64,000 bases of DNA from Perilla frutescens (taxonomy: Eukaryota; Streptophyta; Magnoliopsida; Lamiales; Lamiaceae): the NCBI GenBank assembly GCA_026008535.1, contig BRKX01000004.1:57172501-57236500 (forward strand), written 5' to 3'. A program made the translations under genes and the position numbers. The first letter of the stretch is position 1. The number at the start of each line of letters is the position of its first letter. A model generated the notes under the pieces. That model was given only the letters and a program-made list of their open reading frames with translations, had not been told where the DNA came from and searched no databases. This document shows positions 21,690-33,835 of the stretch, one piece after another.

Positions 21690-24600
21690 TTGAATTTTAT
21701 CGTTAATTTAGCGAGTGTAGTTTTTAAAAGATTCGGAGCGAAAATCAAATGAAAATGGACATCAAAGAGAAATAAAATTGGGGAAAAAACTCAAAATTTG
21801 GCGATAAATGGAGCGCGAGATTTCAGTAGAGGTGAAGAATTTCGGCGTTAACCCGCCGACTCCGAAATTGTTCGGCGTGTGTGTAGTTTGAAGTTTCATG
21901 AAGGAATGAATAATTACACTTTAGTCCTCGAGGATGAGAAAAATATCAATTTTGGCCCACGAACTTCTAGGGTAAGGTTTGAGGGAAGTTAAAAGATTGG
22001 GACAGAGACGAATATTATTAATTCATTTTGCACTCAAAATGTCAACGTGTTGTCTTGTTTAGTTTAGTAGACCAACATTTTATATTTCAACTTGGTAATT
22101 TTAATTAATTGTTGGTGGGTATATATTACCACAAATTTTTGTAAATTTGAATGAGTGAGCTGCAATTATAAAAATTTCTGGTGCATATATCCAATTTTGA
22201 CAATAGTTGGGGTGGACAAATTATGTTTTTCCTCGTTCTTATTGTTTTAGTTGGGCGATAGGTCATAGTTCGTCTTAAATCTGACATATATTTATTTTAC
22301 ACATGAATCTCTATGAAAGGATTGGATTTTCATGTTGATATAATAATGTTATGAGGAGTAACAATTAACAAATTAATTATGTTATCAATAATGTTCATGA
22401 TTTACTTAGATAGTTTTATTTTCAATTTATGATGTGTATCTTTTTTCACAAAAAGATTCTTTAGTTTACAGCTTTGTATGGCAACTGTGCATCAAACATC
22501 AAAATTATTAGTTTTTCTTTCATTTTTAATTTATTTTGGTTAAGTATAATTTTACAATATTATTTAGGGTTTATATCACTCAATTAGGGTTTAAAATTAT
22601 TTTTAGTATTTTTTTTTTACTTTTAGTTAACATAATTAATTTTTAGGATTGATTATTACAAACTTTAGGGTATATATTTTTTAAAAATTTCACTTTTTAA
22701 CAATAAATATTAATTAGGATTAGTTATAACATAATGCATTTTAATTTTATCAAAATTTTATTAAAACTACGTAATTTTGATATTGACACATAATTGGCAC
22801 ACAAAATTTTGAACTAGAGAATTACATCCGAATTTTTTTGCTTTACGTCCAAGTCAAGTCACGAACTCCCACTTGCATATAGCTATAGAATTTTACTGTG
22901 CACATTATAGTCAGTGAAAAATATTCAATATTTTTATTCATTTTGTGATCTAAATAACTTGCAGATTGAATTCATACATATATATTTGAACGTGTTATAA
23001 CTTGTTCATATTTTTCCTCGATACAATGTATAAATTATTTATCTAACTTTTCTGATGAACTGATACATGTTTTGTTTTCAATTTTTTTCCCTGAAGCAGA
23101 AGAATCACGGGGGCAAAATAAATATAACAAAGTTTCATATTTTTTTTTCTTAAATAATCCAGTTACATTGGGATTTTAATATTATATTTTATGGTTTTAA
23201 AATTTTGGGGTTATAAGGGCAAAATCTATCTATACTATATATAAAAACAGAATAAATCTAATTTCAGTGCCAATTCTTTGGAAATTTTGTAATTTTACTG
23301 ATTTTGAGGGTAAGTTGTTAATCGACATTTTGTCCATTATCTAGAGCAGTTTTCTGCTTCAGTTAATCCAAAAATAAATTCCACACCCACGTTCTATCAG
23401 TTATTTCAGAAAATTAATATAGAAACTCTCTCAAATTCTTCTTAGGTGTTTCGTGTGATTCTTCCACTACGAACCAGAGATAATTCCCGGAGCACTAAGA
23501 ATATTTATAAAAATTATATTTATTCTCTTTCCTAGAATATATTGATATGTAATTAGCGTATATATAAGGATCCACATATTGATTAATAATATAAAGTTAA
23601 GTTTTCCAATATTCCTAAACTTCTACATGTAATATATGAGAAAGGGACACATCGTAGAGGAAACATGGACAACGTCGATGCCTGCTAATTGTAACAACGA
23701 ATGTTAGTTGGTTGCAATTTTTTTAATTTAAATGTTATTTTTGGCTTTTATCAGTCAACCAAACAATTGTATTAATTTATCCAACCATTTTTGTTGTTTT
23801 CGTGTCCATTGTTATTTTTATTTCCAATTTAGATTTTTTATTATTTTCAGTAGTTTGTGTTGAAACTTGAAAGTAGAATTCATGAGAGATGTGCCTAAAT
23901 ATAAATTAGTGATAAGTATTAAATATTAATTAAAGTGAACTTTTTTTTATGTATATGGTTTTGTTGTGGCTCAATGGAAATCAATTTTCATTTGGCGTTA
24001 GTTTACTTAATTGTTAATAATGTAGGTTTAGCTCATGAATATTATTTTTCATTTTTTTCCAACTTTGGTTTCTACCAATACGTTCTATGTTATTCGGGAT
24101 TTTGGTACATTCTCTGTCATTCATGATTTTATTGTTCTTTTTTGTTTGTTGAACACTTAAATTAAATTTCTTGGTGCAAACTTTGACTCTAAAACTACAA
24201 TCAATACTAATTTATTAATATATTTTTATACGTCAGTTTCAAACACTTTTATATACACGTATTTGGTACATATCTAGTCGTGATTAAGTTTTGCTTTTAA
24301 CTTTTCAATTATTATGAAATCAGCTAAAAACTAAAAAGTATAACATCAATAAGTATATTTTCAATGATGTATTAATTTTAGTGGTCTTAAGATATTATAT
24401 GGGCCCTTTTGTTATTTTACAAAAAAAAAATTTAGACTTGTATGTATTTTCAATGATGTATTAATTTTAATAGTCTCAAGATATTATATAGACTCAATGT
24501 ATCAGTGTATTTCCAATTCACCGAGTTTTTTAAATAATTTTAACACGTTATTGTAGATATGAAAATGATTTTGTCATATTGAATGTCAATTTTTAGTACC

Positions 24601-25233
24601 CATGATATTATAAATTGAGAATTATATTGAATATGTTATTTTTTTTTTTTTGATAAATTTGAAATATTCTTACACGTGATACAACAAATTGATAAATTGA
24701 TAGCTTTATTCCATATTTTATTTTAAAATTTTACTTTATTTGATTTTATGTATAGATGAGGTACATGATTGTGTTTTCACATGCTAAATGTGATTATTAT
24801 GAGGGTCTCAAAATAAATGCTTAGATCGAATTAATCATATGATATCATTGTATGGTCATATATAAATATTTATAGCAGATTTGAAATTTATAATATTTTC
24901 TCATTCAATCATAATATGGTCAAATCTAATATTCTAAATATTAATTTATAAATATTTAAATTCATACAACGTACTTGAGTAATACTATTTTTAATTAAAT
25001 TAGAGGGGATCGAGAAGAAAAAGAGGCCGTGAATAAAATTTCCCAATAAGAAATTCTATGGCCATTACAAACTTTTGTTGGGCTTTAGTGACCAACAGGC
25101 CCATTCAGTACAAATCAACAGGGCCCGTTGTAGATCCAACAAAATACTCAAGTCAATTTGAGCACTCACGATTAATGAATAAGAAAATGAAAGAAAGAGA
25201 AAATTAGGGTTATATATTGGGATTTTACTTTAA
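21690..25233. other. AT-rich intergenic DNA upstream of SUV3
   Basis: No gene or RNA gene could be supported in this 3.5 kb stretch. The first 200 bp should hold the SUV3 promoter and leader. CTATACTATATATAAAAACAG near 23235 resembles a Helitron-type 5' end, but no matching 3' end was found. Reading frames are short and T-rich. Confidence 0.5.
24355..24490. repeat. Direct repeat of ~45 bp, period ~90 bp
   Basis: TATTTTCAATGATGTATTAA followed by TTTTAxTxGTCTxAAGATAT occurs at about 24355 and again at 24445. The intervening 45 bp are not repeated. Function unknown. Confidence 0.75.
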
Positions 25234-25420
25234 TACTCCCTCCATTTCATAATATTTATTGTTTTAGTTTTTTAATTTATATTCCATCCATTTTGTTTTG
25301 TTTGTTGTTTTATATTTTTTCTTTTGTGTCAAAATGTTTGTTGTTTTATATATTTTGACACCCTCTCTCTCAAATTTAGGGGGTGTATTGGATTGAGATT
25401 TCGTTGGATTTTTAAAATCC

Positions 25421-25600
25421 GGGTGTATTCAATCCAGACTTTTAAAAGTCCAACAAAATTCTGGTGTATTCAATCCAGACTTTTAAAAGTCCAATGAAAT
25501 CCTGGTGTATTCAATCACGACTTTTAAAAGTCCATCAAAATTTTGAGGTATTCAACAATCCACGGACTTTAAAAAGTCATTGACTTCGTTGGATTTCAGA
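25421..25600. repeat. Subterminal tandem repeats of the Harbinger end
   Basis: Three to four units of about 48 bp share GGTGTATTCAATCCAGACTT then TTAAAAGTCCA(A/T)xxAAAxT. The unit reiterates the element's terminal sequence and includes the small palindrome GACTTTTAAAAGTC, also found near the right end (about 31830). Such arrays usually are transposase or ORF1 binding sites; that is inference. Confidence 0.8.
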
Positions 25601-25683
25601 TGGATTTCACGTGAAAATTAAAAAGGATGAAATCCGACCTCCAGACACGAGATTTCGATGGATTTGGAAAACCCGGGGAGCGT

Positions 25684-25875
25684 TGTGACCCAACGGCCGG
25701 TGGGTACACGAAATTGGGACCCCCAGCGGTCACCCGAAGCCAGCGGCCACTGGCTTCGCTGAGGATGACACCCCAGCGGCCGCTGGGTGCCAGCTGCCAC
25801 TGGGTTTAAGGCGGTGGCATCCCAGCGGCCGTTGGGTCAAGCGAACGCTGGGCCTGGCCCAATCCGCTATAAATA
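25684..25875 (+). promoter_or_regulatory. Promoter of Harbinger ORF1: GC palindrome array plus TATA box
   Basis: Copies of CCCAGCGGCCGCTGGG and variants occur at about 25688, 25722, 25740, 25772 and 25830, several of them paired with a second half-palindrome. TATAAATA follows at 25868-25875, ten bases after the last palindrome and about 350 bp before the ORF1 start codon. The array contains a perfect GCGGCCGC. The DNA around it is AT-rich. Promoter function is inferred from position. Confidence 0.65.
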
Positions 25876-26223
25876 TTCGTTCACAGCCTCTTTTTTCATC
25901 CATAATTTTTTTACGAACGGCAGCGGCGGCGGCGGCGGCTATATTATTATTCCCGAGCGGCGGCGGCTACAATCTTCGTCAGGTACTCTCTATACTATTC
26001 TATTATGATTATTATTTTTAACTCGTGTATTCATTATTGATTAAATTTGTCTTGAGTTTATGGCATGTAAGAATTAAAAAAAATTACATTAATTTTGAAT
26101 TACTCTCTTTTGGTTTTGATATAATTTAACTGATTATTGAATCATGGAAAACTAGTATATATGGTGTTATTGTTAATGATATGATGATTAATAGTATATA
26201 CACTATAATATATTAGTATTATC

Positions 26224-27253
26224 ATGGGGGACTCACAACAAGATTCGAAAAAGAGGACAACTTATGAACCTTGGACTAAGGAAGAGACTGACCTTCTGCT
26301 AGAACTTATGGTTGATGGTGCGCGTCGCGGATGGCGTGATAATAGTGGCATATTTAGCGAAGCCACTGTGGAAGAAAGAATACTTCTTGTGCTTAATGAA
26401 AGACTCGGGTGTAATAGGACCTACAACAATTATCAAAGCCGGCTCAAATGGTTTAAGGGTCATTGGATCGCTTATTCGAACCTGTTGAAGTGTAGTTCTG
26501 GTTTTGGATATGACCACAATACGAAAAAATTCACGGCTACAGATGAAGTGTGGGATGCGTACTTAGCGGTATGTATCATATTGGAATAATATTATTCAAT
26601 ATTTTTATTTAACTAATAAAGTGAATTAATTAATTTTTTTTATGTTTTTATAGTCTCACCCGAAAGACACACAATTGCGATATGGAGAATCCCCTGATTA
26701 TGAGGAATTGAGGATTGCGGTGAGTAATGGTGTTGCCGTCGGAAGAAATTCAATTAGGTTGGGAATTTCTACTGATGCAAATACATTATGAGAAGATGAA
26801 AATAGAAATGCGCGCATAGAAGATTTAACGTTTGATCCTGAGAGTGATGCGTTTGTCACACTATCACAAGATCACCAACCGCCGTCTAGTTTCACACCAC
26901 CTTCTGGGCAGCCTGAAGTGCCTAAGAGCTCCACTCAAAGACCGAAGCAAGCCAAAAGAAGTAGAACTCAGTATGAAGCAACTTCTGGCTCTAGTGAAAA
27001 GATCATGGAAGAGGTTAAAACACTGTTTGGGGAAGTTCACGGTCTCTTACTGAAAAGAGATAGCGTATTGGAGAAAAGAGAAAAAGAAAAATCCTACACT
27101 ACATGGGATGCAATCAAAGAGATCCCAAATTTGGATGCAGACACTCGGATTAAGGCATTTGACTTGCTTGTCATGAAGTTCCAGAAAGATGATTTTTTGA
27201 AGATGAGTGTTGAGGAACGAGCTCAGTGGATAGCTTACAAGATTAAGGAATAG
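26224..27253 (+). pseudogene. Harbinger ORF1, Myb/SANT-like DNA-binding protein (one stop)
   Basis: Two exons, 26224-26568 and 26654-27253, would give 314 aa. Residues about 15-110 (YEPWTKEETDLLLELMVDG.., then NYQSRLKWFKGHW.., ..DEVWDAYLA) match the Myb/SANT-like domain of plant PIF/Harbinger ORF1 proteins, which bind the element and help nuclear import of the transposase. A basic stretch (RPKQAKRSR) and a coiled, charged C-terminus follow. One in-frame TGA at 26789-26791 interrupts exon 2; it is the only lesion I see. The codon could derive from CGA by a C-to-T change. Confidence 0.85.
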
Positions 27254-27522
27254 GGATATTTTGCTTCATATTTGACATACTTTGATGTTGGTTTATTACT
27301 ATTTTTTCGGATGTCTTGTTAGAATTTATGTTGATTATTTATTTGATGTTATGAATTATGTTTTTTGATTATTTAACATGTTTGGTTTATTCGAAATTAT
27401 TAATTATGTTTTTTGGTTAAATTTTTTTATTTGTTGATTTATTAAGTTGTATGCATTTGGATATATTTTTTATTTAACACAATCGCTTTAATCAAGAACT
27501 TGTTTTTTTTTTTAAATGCAGC

Positions 27523-28947
27523 ATGGAATTTCATGAAATATTGGAAGAAGAAATAGAAAATGAAGAGATGGAAGAAGAAATTGATGAGGAAGAGGAGACA
27601 TAATTCTATGAAAATGTTAAGCTCTTTCTATTGACAACAAAGACAATGTTAACACTATTAGGGAAAATTGATATGATGCGTCAACGTATTGAACGTTCTT
27701 TGCAGCGACGACCAATTACTAGAATTGGATATCATTTTGTTAATGATATGATTGAAGGAGATCCACAAAGTTTTCGATAGCTGTATAAAATGTATCCTGA
27801 TGCGTTTATGAAGTTATGCTCTATCATAAGAGATAAAATGCCTCTACAAGATACAAGACACATATGAGTTGAAGAAATGGTGGCAACATTCTTGATCATT
27901 GTCGGGCACAAGGACAGATATTGTAATGTTCGTCAAAGATTCAGTCGTTCTCATTTCGCCACTAGTCAAAATTTCAATAAAGTATTAAAGACATTGAACA
28001 TGATAGCACCGGACATGATGGTTAAGCCGTCTATATCGACCCCGGCTAAAATTCAGGATTGCACAAGATTTATGCCTTTTTTTAAGGTATGTATAATTTA
28101 TTATGTAATGTAATTTTAAACGTTTTATTTGTTTATATCTTATCTTCACTTTATTTTAGGATTGCATCAGGACGATAGATGGAACTCATATCCCGGCAAC
28201 GATAACAGGCCGAGAAGTAAGCAGTTTTCGTAATCGTCATGGTATGCAATCACAGAATGTTTTGGCAGCTTGCAACTTTGATTTGCAGTTCATATATGTG
28301 CTAAGTGGATGGGAAGGTTCATCACATGACTCCAAGCTTTTAAGTGATGCATTATCTAGAACAAATGGCCTTCAGGTGTCGCAAGGTATGTACCATATTT
28401 ATAATTGTGCGTTTTTTTTTAAATAGTGTAAAGGCAGATATTTGACAAATAATAATAAAATTGTTTTGTTGTAGGTAAATATTTTCTGGTGGATTGTGGA
28501 TTTGCTAATAGACGTCAGTTTTTAGCTCCTTTACGTGGTGTTCGATATCATTTAAAAGATTTTGGTGGTCAAGGTCGTCACCCCGGAAATGCAAGTGAAT
28601 TATTCAATCTCCTTCATGCATCGTTAAGGAATGTGATTGAGAGGATTTTTGGTGTCTTCAAATCTAGATTCATAATTTTCAAAACGGCACCTCCCTTCTC
28701 ATTTCAAACACAAGCTGAATTAGTTTTGGCTTGTGCTGATTTACACAATTTTCTCCGAAAAGAGTGCCGCTCTGATGAATTTCCTGTGGAATATGAAGGA
28801 GATGAAGATTTACCACCTCCTCCTCCGGAAGAAGAAAATATGGAATGGCTATCTCAATGCCAATTACAACAAAGAACGGAAGCTAATACATGGAGAATGA
28901 GCATTGCCAATGCTATGTGGGAAGCGAGACCCATGACCCATGTATAA
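27523..28947 (+). pseudogene. Harbinger DDE transposase (HARBI1-like nuclease), three stops
   Basis: Three exons, 27523-28086, 28160-28385 and 28475-28947, give about 420 codons, normal for the family. An acidic N-terminus is followed by a helix-turn-helix-like region, then the nuclease domain: IDGTHI (first catalytic Asp), GWEGSSHDS, FLVDCGFANRRQF, RGVRYHL, and NVIERIFGVFKSRF (catalytic Glu region). All these motifs are intact. Stops lie in exon 1 at 27601, 27778 and 27865, in frame and upstream of the catalytic core. Each could come from CAA, CAG or CGA by C-to-T change. From 27877 onward the frame is open. The C-terminal tail has a run of acidic residues and prolines. Confidence 0.9.
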
Positions 28948-29249
28948 TGGTGATGGAAATGATGATGATAAGACCGAAGATGAAAATGCTGAGTAATATT
29001 TTTTTTTAATTGACTATGAAATATTGACTATAATTGGTATTTTATAAACAATTTGTGCTTATTGTGTCAAATTTTTATAACGAATTTGGATAACACATTT
29101 TTTATAATTGTTGTATTTTTCTTCCACAACTTGTGTATCCGATTAAACATCATACTAAACAAGTAATACGTAGTAGACATAAAAATAGTTGAAAACCCAT
29201 ATGTTAAAAAAAATAGAAGACAAACACCATTTTTATTAAAAAAAAAATA

Positions 29250-29375
29250 AAGTCCAGCGGCCGCTGGGTGTGAGCGGCCGTTCGGACAGCCCTATCGCAC
29301 TCCCAGCGGCCGCTGGAAGCCAGTGCGTGCTGGGAATGTTGGGCAGAAACATTCCCAGCGGCCGCTGGGCATCCA
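29250..29375. repeat. Internal GC palindrome cluster of the Harbinger element
   Basis: CCAGCGGCCGCTGG occurs at about 29252, 29303 and 29353, that is, at 50-bp spacing, with weaker partners (GAGCGGCCGTTCGG, CCAGTGCGTGCTGG) between them. It lies 300 bp after the transposase stop. No TATA box adjoins it on either side, unlike the two end clusters. It may mark an earlier right end or a promoter that lost its core. Confidence 0.7.
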
Positions 29376-30029
29376 TTATGCCTTTTTTGTTTTTCCCCGC
29401 AATGTAGCACATGAGTTCTATTTTATCTACCAAATATTTTTTGTACGAAGTTTATGTCTACTACGTTGATATTTGTGTTCTATTTTTTTGAATAAATGAT
29501 TTTTGTATTTTTCTTTAACACTTTATGCATCATTCAATCATCGTACTAAACAAGTAAAATGAAATGGGAAATAAACATAATCGAAATAAACATTGTTAAG
29601 AAACATATTGTTCAACAAAATAGAAAACATATTGTTCAACAGAATAGATAACATATTGTTCAACAAAGTAAAAAATATTTGATATCAATGACAGAATTAA
29701 TAAAAAAAAAACACAACACCCAAACAATGGCGGCTGGGGTCCTCCGCCTTCGGCATTCGACTTTATCGAGCGAGCACACCTACACGATTCACAAACACCA
29801 AAAATCAACATAATGTAAACAATTGAACATAACACATAACTACAACAAACCAATCATTACACATACTCAACTCCAAAAATCCAAAAATCCAAATAACATT
29901 AAACATATTCAACACCAACTCGAAACACTACAAATTCAACAAAAATCATTAAACATTAAACATAACATTAACATAAACCATTTATTCAAACAATCAAAAT
30001 ATAATCCATTAAATGCAAAGAACAAACCA

Positions 30030-31308
30030 TTAATTTTGAGGTGGTGGATGTGGTGGCGGATAGAAGGCAGTCCAAGCATCCCACTGAGCCTGTAAGGATG
30101 CAATTTGTGCATCCTACACGTCAAATCGGGCGTTCATCTGTTGGGTATGCGTATCAAACCGGACGTTCATTTATTGGGTATGCGCGTCATACCTATCGTG
30201 TATATGCTGCCTCAGTGATCCAAATGATGCGTCGATATGCTCCCGAAATGACATCATATCATTTTGGAATCGCCCATAGTAATCTCCCGACATTGTATGA
30301 GGTGGTTGTTCAGGTTGCTCTTCCTCTTCCTCCTCATCTTCCTCCATGTCCTCATCTTCGTTTCCACATTCATCACCACCAGTGGACGGACCGGCACCAG
30401 AATCACCTTGCATCTTGACGCGCTCTTCATTTGTTTGCTTGCTCACATATGGCCTCTTAGCAGGGGGTAAAAACGTGAATCGATCTTTAATAATCTGTGC
30501 TCCTTTTAGCTCACTGAAATCGATCGAATACGGCCTGATTTCATTATGCCCCTCCTGATACCCCGTCGTGGCACTGAGAATTTCGAAATTATGTGCCAAT
30601 CCTGTCACAATAGGAGCAAATGAAGGATGCGTGTCTGTCCGAGTCTGCATCTGCCTCATAGCCGACCAAATGAAGTTTGAAATGCAAACTTTTGTGCCCC
30701 TTAATGCACAACACAACAAATAAACCTCATTCGCGTTCACTTTATTCGCCTGCTCTTTCCCAGACACATTATAAGCAAGGAATTTGTGCACAATTGCCAG
30801 TGCCGGATCTTAGATGTACCCATTCGACTTACCCGAATTATTCCAATTGTCAAATCCAGACAACTCACGCCAACCTGCTTCCACATTAAACTAATTGGGT
30901 CTCTCCCGTTCCCCACCAGTAGGAAATCCAAACACATTTTTCATTCTAGGCAAACTAATTTGGTAGTCTCTCCCGTTCATCCTAACCCCAAGCTTCTTGT
31001 GGGGATCAATCACATACATAGTAGATAAAAATTCATAACACAACTCTTCATAACCAGAATAATCAACATGCTTAGAAAAATGTTCTAGCCCCAAAACCTT
31101 CAAATACTTCGTCACTTTGGCTACAATTTTTAAATCTTTCAACAAATCCCAATCAAAATAATGAGGCATCGTAATCATAGATTGGTGTATAGAGTTGTCC
31201 CTCCCATTCAGTTTTTAGAGGAAATGGACATTCACACCTCGTCGTGAGGTCCTCCTCTTTGACTTCTTCGTGTGCCCCGACGTTGGGATTCTTCATGCGA
31301 GGAGGCAT
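30030..31308 (-). pseudogene. Third gene of the Harbinger element, homologous to the Athila accessory protein
   Basis: Minus-strand gene, start proposed at 31308 (MPPRMKNPN), stop at 30030-30032, broken by at least two frame changes or stops. Readable segments in order: MPHYFDWDLLKDLKI and EHFSKHVDYSGYEELCYEFL (from 31178), ISLPRMKNVFGFPTGG, then HKFLAYNVSGKEQANKVN (from 30770), an acidic EDEDMEEDEEEEEE linker, coiled repeats with MRQ/RYDAHTQ words, and a proline-rich end PPPHPPPQN. The same order occurs at 43782-45241 in the Athila element. The family is that of Arabidopsis retrotransposon ORF-1/plant transposon proteins; biochemical role unknown. It is driven by its own predicted promoter at 31460-31700. 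Confidence 0.8.
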
Positions 31309-31459
31309 GATTGAGAGTGGCAGCAGTCGTGGGCTTCGAACGGTCGGTGGAGCGGTGGCTGGAGGCGAGCGACGGATGGGGTTTCGTAGCTTTTCTTTCG
31401 CGTTTTCTGGTGTGTTTTGTGAATTAGGGCGTGTTCTGCCCGATTTGGGGCTTTCTGCC

Positions 31460-31700
31460 CTTTTATATTTTTAATTCCCAACGGCCGCTGGGTTCCAGCG
31501 GTCGTTGAGTTTGTTCAACTTGTTCCCCGGCGGCCGTTGAGCCCAGCGGTCGTTGGGTTTTCTATCCTAGCCTCCCAGCAGCCGCTGGCTTCCAGCGGTT
31601 GCTGGGTTCGCTGGACTCGCCTTCCCAGCGACCGCTCAATTCAAACGGTCATTGAGTTCAATTTTTTCACGTGTCCACCGTTCGTTGTGTTCTATCGACC
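31460..31700 (-). promoter_or_regulatory. Promoter of the Harbinger third gene: five ~49-bp palindrome units plus TATA box
   Basis: TATAAAAG lies at 31460-31467 on the minus strand, about 150 bp before the proposed start codon. Immediately upstream run five units starting at 31477, 31525, 31574, 31624 and 31675 (spacing 48-51 bp). Each holds two imperfect palindromes of the CAGCGGCCGCTG type about 17 bp apart. Units nearest the TATA box are best conserved. The motif equals that of the ORF1 promoter at the other end of the element. Confidence 0.7.
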
Positions 31701-32518
31701 GCTGGAAATATGAATTTCAAATCCACTGAAATCGTTCGAAATCGGTCCGAAATCTATACACGAAATCCGCTAGACTCTGCGTGGAGTTGGGAGACTCCAC
31801 GTGGAGTCTATGGATTTTATAAATCCATAGACTTTTAAAAGTCCAACGAAATCTAAATTCAATACACCCCCCCTTAACCTTACAAATATATGGAGAGAAT
31901 TTTTTTCAACTTTTTAGAAAAATATAAGTGAATATGATTTTATATAATATAAAAGGGAGGGATATATTAGTCCAAAAAAATAATTGTTAATTCTAGATTA
32001 AAATTCTAAAACAACAAACAAAACGAAACGGAGGGAAGAATTAATAATCAATTTTTTGGACTAATATAATCCTCCATTCTATATTATATAAAATCATATT
32101 TACATATAAATCCCAAAAAAAAAAGACAATTTTTCTCTATATATATTTGTAGGGTTTTGAATAGTGTTAATATTGGGATAGAATGTGTGAAAATATTTAA
32201 AACAATAAATATTTTAAATAAAATAAAATTCCTAAAAAAATAAACATTATGTAACGGGGGAAATATTTCATTAGAATTTTAAAAAATGGTGGGTATAACT
32301 ACGAGGACAAAATTATGTAATGTGATAGAATTTATGTTTTAATTAATTTTGAAAATTGGAAAGAAAAAAAGGGGCCGTGAATAGAACCACCCAATTGCAG
32401 ATTCCTATTTCTTCAATAAATAATATGTAATCATAAATAATCTCACCATTGGAGTCTGGAGCATAAAATGTTACTTGGATAAGATTCTTCGGGTTTCGCA
32501 TTTAATACATTTAAAAAC

Positions 32519-32875
32519 AATCATTCCATCCATTTAACTAAAGTTTAATGTATTAATTTTTTAAAACAAAGAAAATATACAATTAATAAAGTGCAAATAC
32601 AATAAATATCAATAGAATTGATCAAATTTAAATACATGCAAATTAATTAAGTTGGTCAATTTTAATTAATGTTTCTCTTTTTATGAAAAAATAACATTTA
32701 AGATTTATAACTTTCACAAACTTAAATGTTTAATTTTTTTAATTTCCAAAACCTAATAAGGGTATAATTGTACATTCTTATTAAAAATAACACTATTTAT
32801 AGTAATGAGACTATTTAATCGGGACACCTCAAAATAGAAACGTGGACTATATATATAATCGGGACTGAGGGAGGA
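32519..32875. mobile_element. Stowaway-like MITE
   Basis: The left end CATTCCATCCATTTAACTAA and the reversed right end TCCTCCCTCAGTCCCGATTA are weak inverted repeats. The inner right flank (ACCTCAAAATA then TATATAATCGG) matches the element at 2643-2913. Borders are approximate. Confidence 0.5.
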
Positions 32876-33835
32876 CAAGCGAACTTACAAATGGCTCTTC
32901 TAGAATAGTTACTAAAAAAACACAGTATATCTTAGGATTGTTATTTCCAAAACAACTCATTAATGATTTTTTAAATGGTTTTTAGAGGGACTAATTGGAA
33001 AGATTTATCCCTTCACTTGAAAATATATATACACATTTTTCTTGATAGTTGGTGTCAGATGTTTCTTCCATTTATATATCAAAAACACCATCATTTTTAT
33101 TTTGAATGGAAAATATATTTGTGCCCGAGATACGCAGCATCATGTTGGAATATTATTATTAACCAAGAGGTATCCTCAATATTATTTCAAATAAACTGCA
33201 TAATTTTAGATTCAAATTGTGTTGAAGGTTCTGTACGTTTACGTGTTATTTTTTTTATATAACTAGGAGAAGAGAGTGGTGGCGATTGAACTTGAAACAT
33301 CTTTTTATAGGTCCATCCATTTAGATATCCTGAAAGGACGTTTACACGTCGAATTCATTAATTTCATACATGTTTTTTTTCATACACTTCTAAAATTAGA
33401 TTTGGCATCCTTGAACTTGATTCTTGGATTTATAGTTCTGCAGAGACAACGTGCATGTACATCTAATATAAATATCATCATTAGAATGGGTAGATGACTC
33501 TATATATATTCAAAATAAATGTTACATCCCGACCCTTTCCACGCTCCATTGAGGCACTCGCAGAAAATTAGACGCAATAATGTCTTGATTGAATATAAAC
33601 ACAATTTATTTCATTAGGTACTATTTTCTTCATGAAACTTTCAATCAAGATTAGCCACATCGAAAGTAGCTAGGGACATGTTTTCTTAACCTTTAGATGT
33701 TGATTAGCCAGTTATGGCCCATGACCCCTTCTTCTTAGTTTTCAAAGAAAAATTAAATTACATCATTCCCCTCGAGATACAATTGAAATGAGTTCTCGAT
33801 CCGATTTTAAGAAAATCCACCACTTTATATATCTC
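32876..33835. other. Intergenic DNA, no gene seen
   Basis: Short frames (for example 32975-33262) encode no recognisable domain. No inverted or tandem repeat of note was found. Confidence 0.45.

Larger units (their letters stand above)
25379..31873 (+). mobile_element. PIF/Harbinger DNA transposon, 6.5 kb, three genes
   Basis: It starts GGGGGTGTATTGGATTGAGA at 25379 and ends, read backwards, GGGGGGGTGTATTGAATTTAGA at 31873. Both ends continue TTTCGTTGGA. The 3-bp target duplication TTA flanks it (25376-25378 and 31874-31876), the signature of PIF/Harbinger. It carries a Myb/SANT-like ORF1 (26224-27253), a DDE transposase (27523-28947), and on the opposite strand a third gene (30030-31308) not expected in this superfamily. 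GC-rich palindrome clusters lie at both ends and after the transposase. Four nonsense codons show that this copy is no longer autonomous. Confidence 0.92.
25281..32037. mobile_element. Inner Stowaway-like MITE, host of the Harbinger element
   Basis: The left end (near 25281) reads CCATCCATTTTGTTTTGTTT then GTTGTTTTA. The right end backwards (near 32037) reads CCCTCCGTTTCGTTTTGTTT then GTTGTTTTA. A complete relative stands at 55095-55408. The part right of the Harbinger element (GGAGGGATATATTAGTCCA) reappears inverted in the outer MITE at about 32040-32120, so the two MITEs are related and inserted in opposite orientation. Confidence 0.55.
25236..32262. mobile_element. Outer Stowaway-like MITE, split by nested insertions
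   Basis: The left end CTCCCTCCATTTCATAATAT follows TA at 25234-25235. The right end read backwards, TTTCCCCCGTTACATAATGT, closes at about 32262. Both continue into TTTATT and T-rich sequence. Removing the inserted DNA leaves a few hundred bp, normal for Stowaway. It hosts the second MITE and, through it, the Harbinger element. Confidence 0.55.

Noticed and set aside
23225..23620. Possible Helitron starting at CTATACTATATATAAAAACAG
   Set aside because: No 3' hairpin or CTRR end could be found downstream.
29204..29433. Open frames over the middle GC cluster
   Set aside because: Derived from palindromic GCGGCCGC repeats; no start context or domain.
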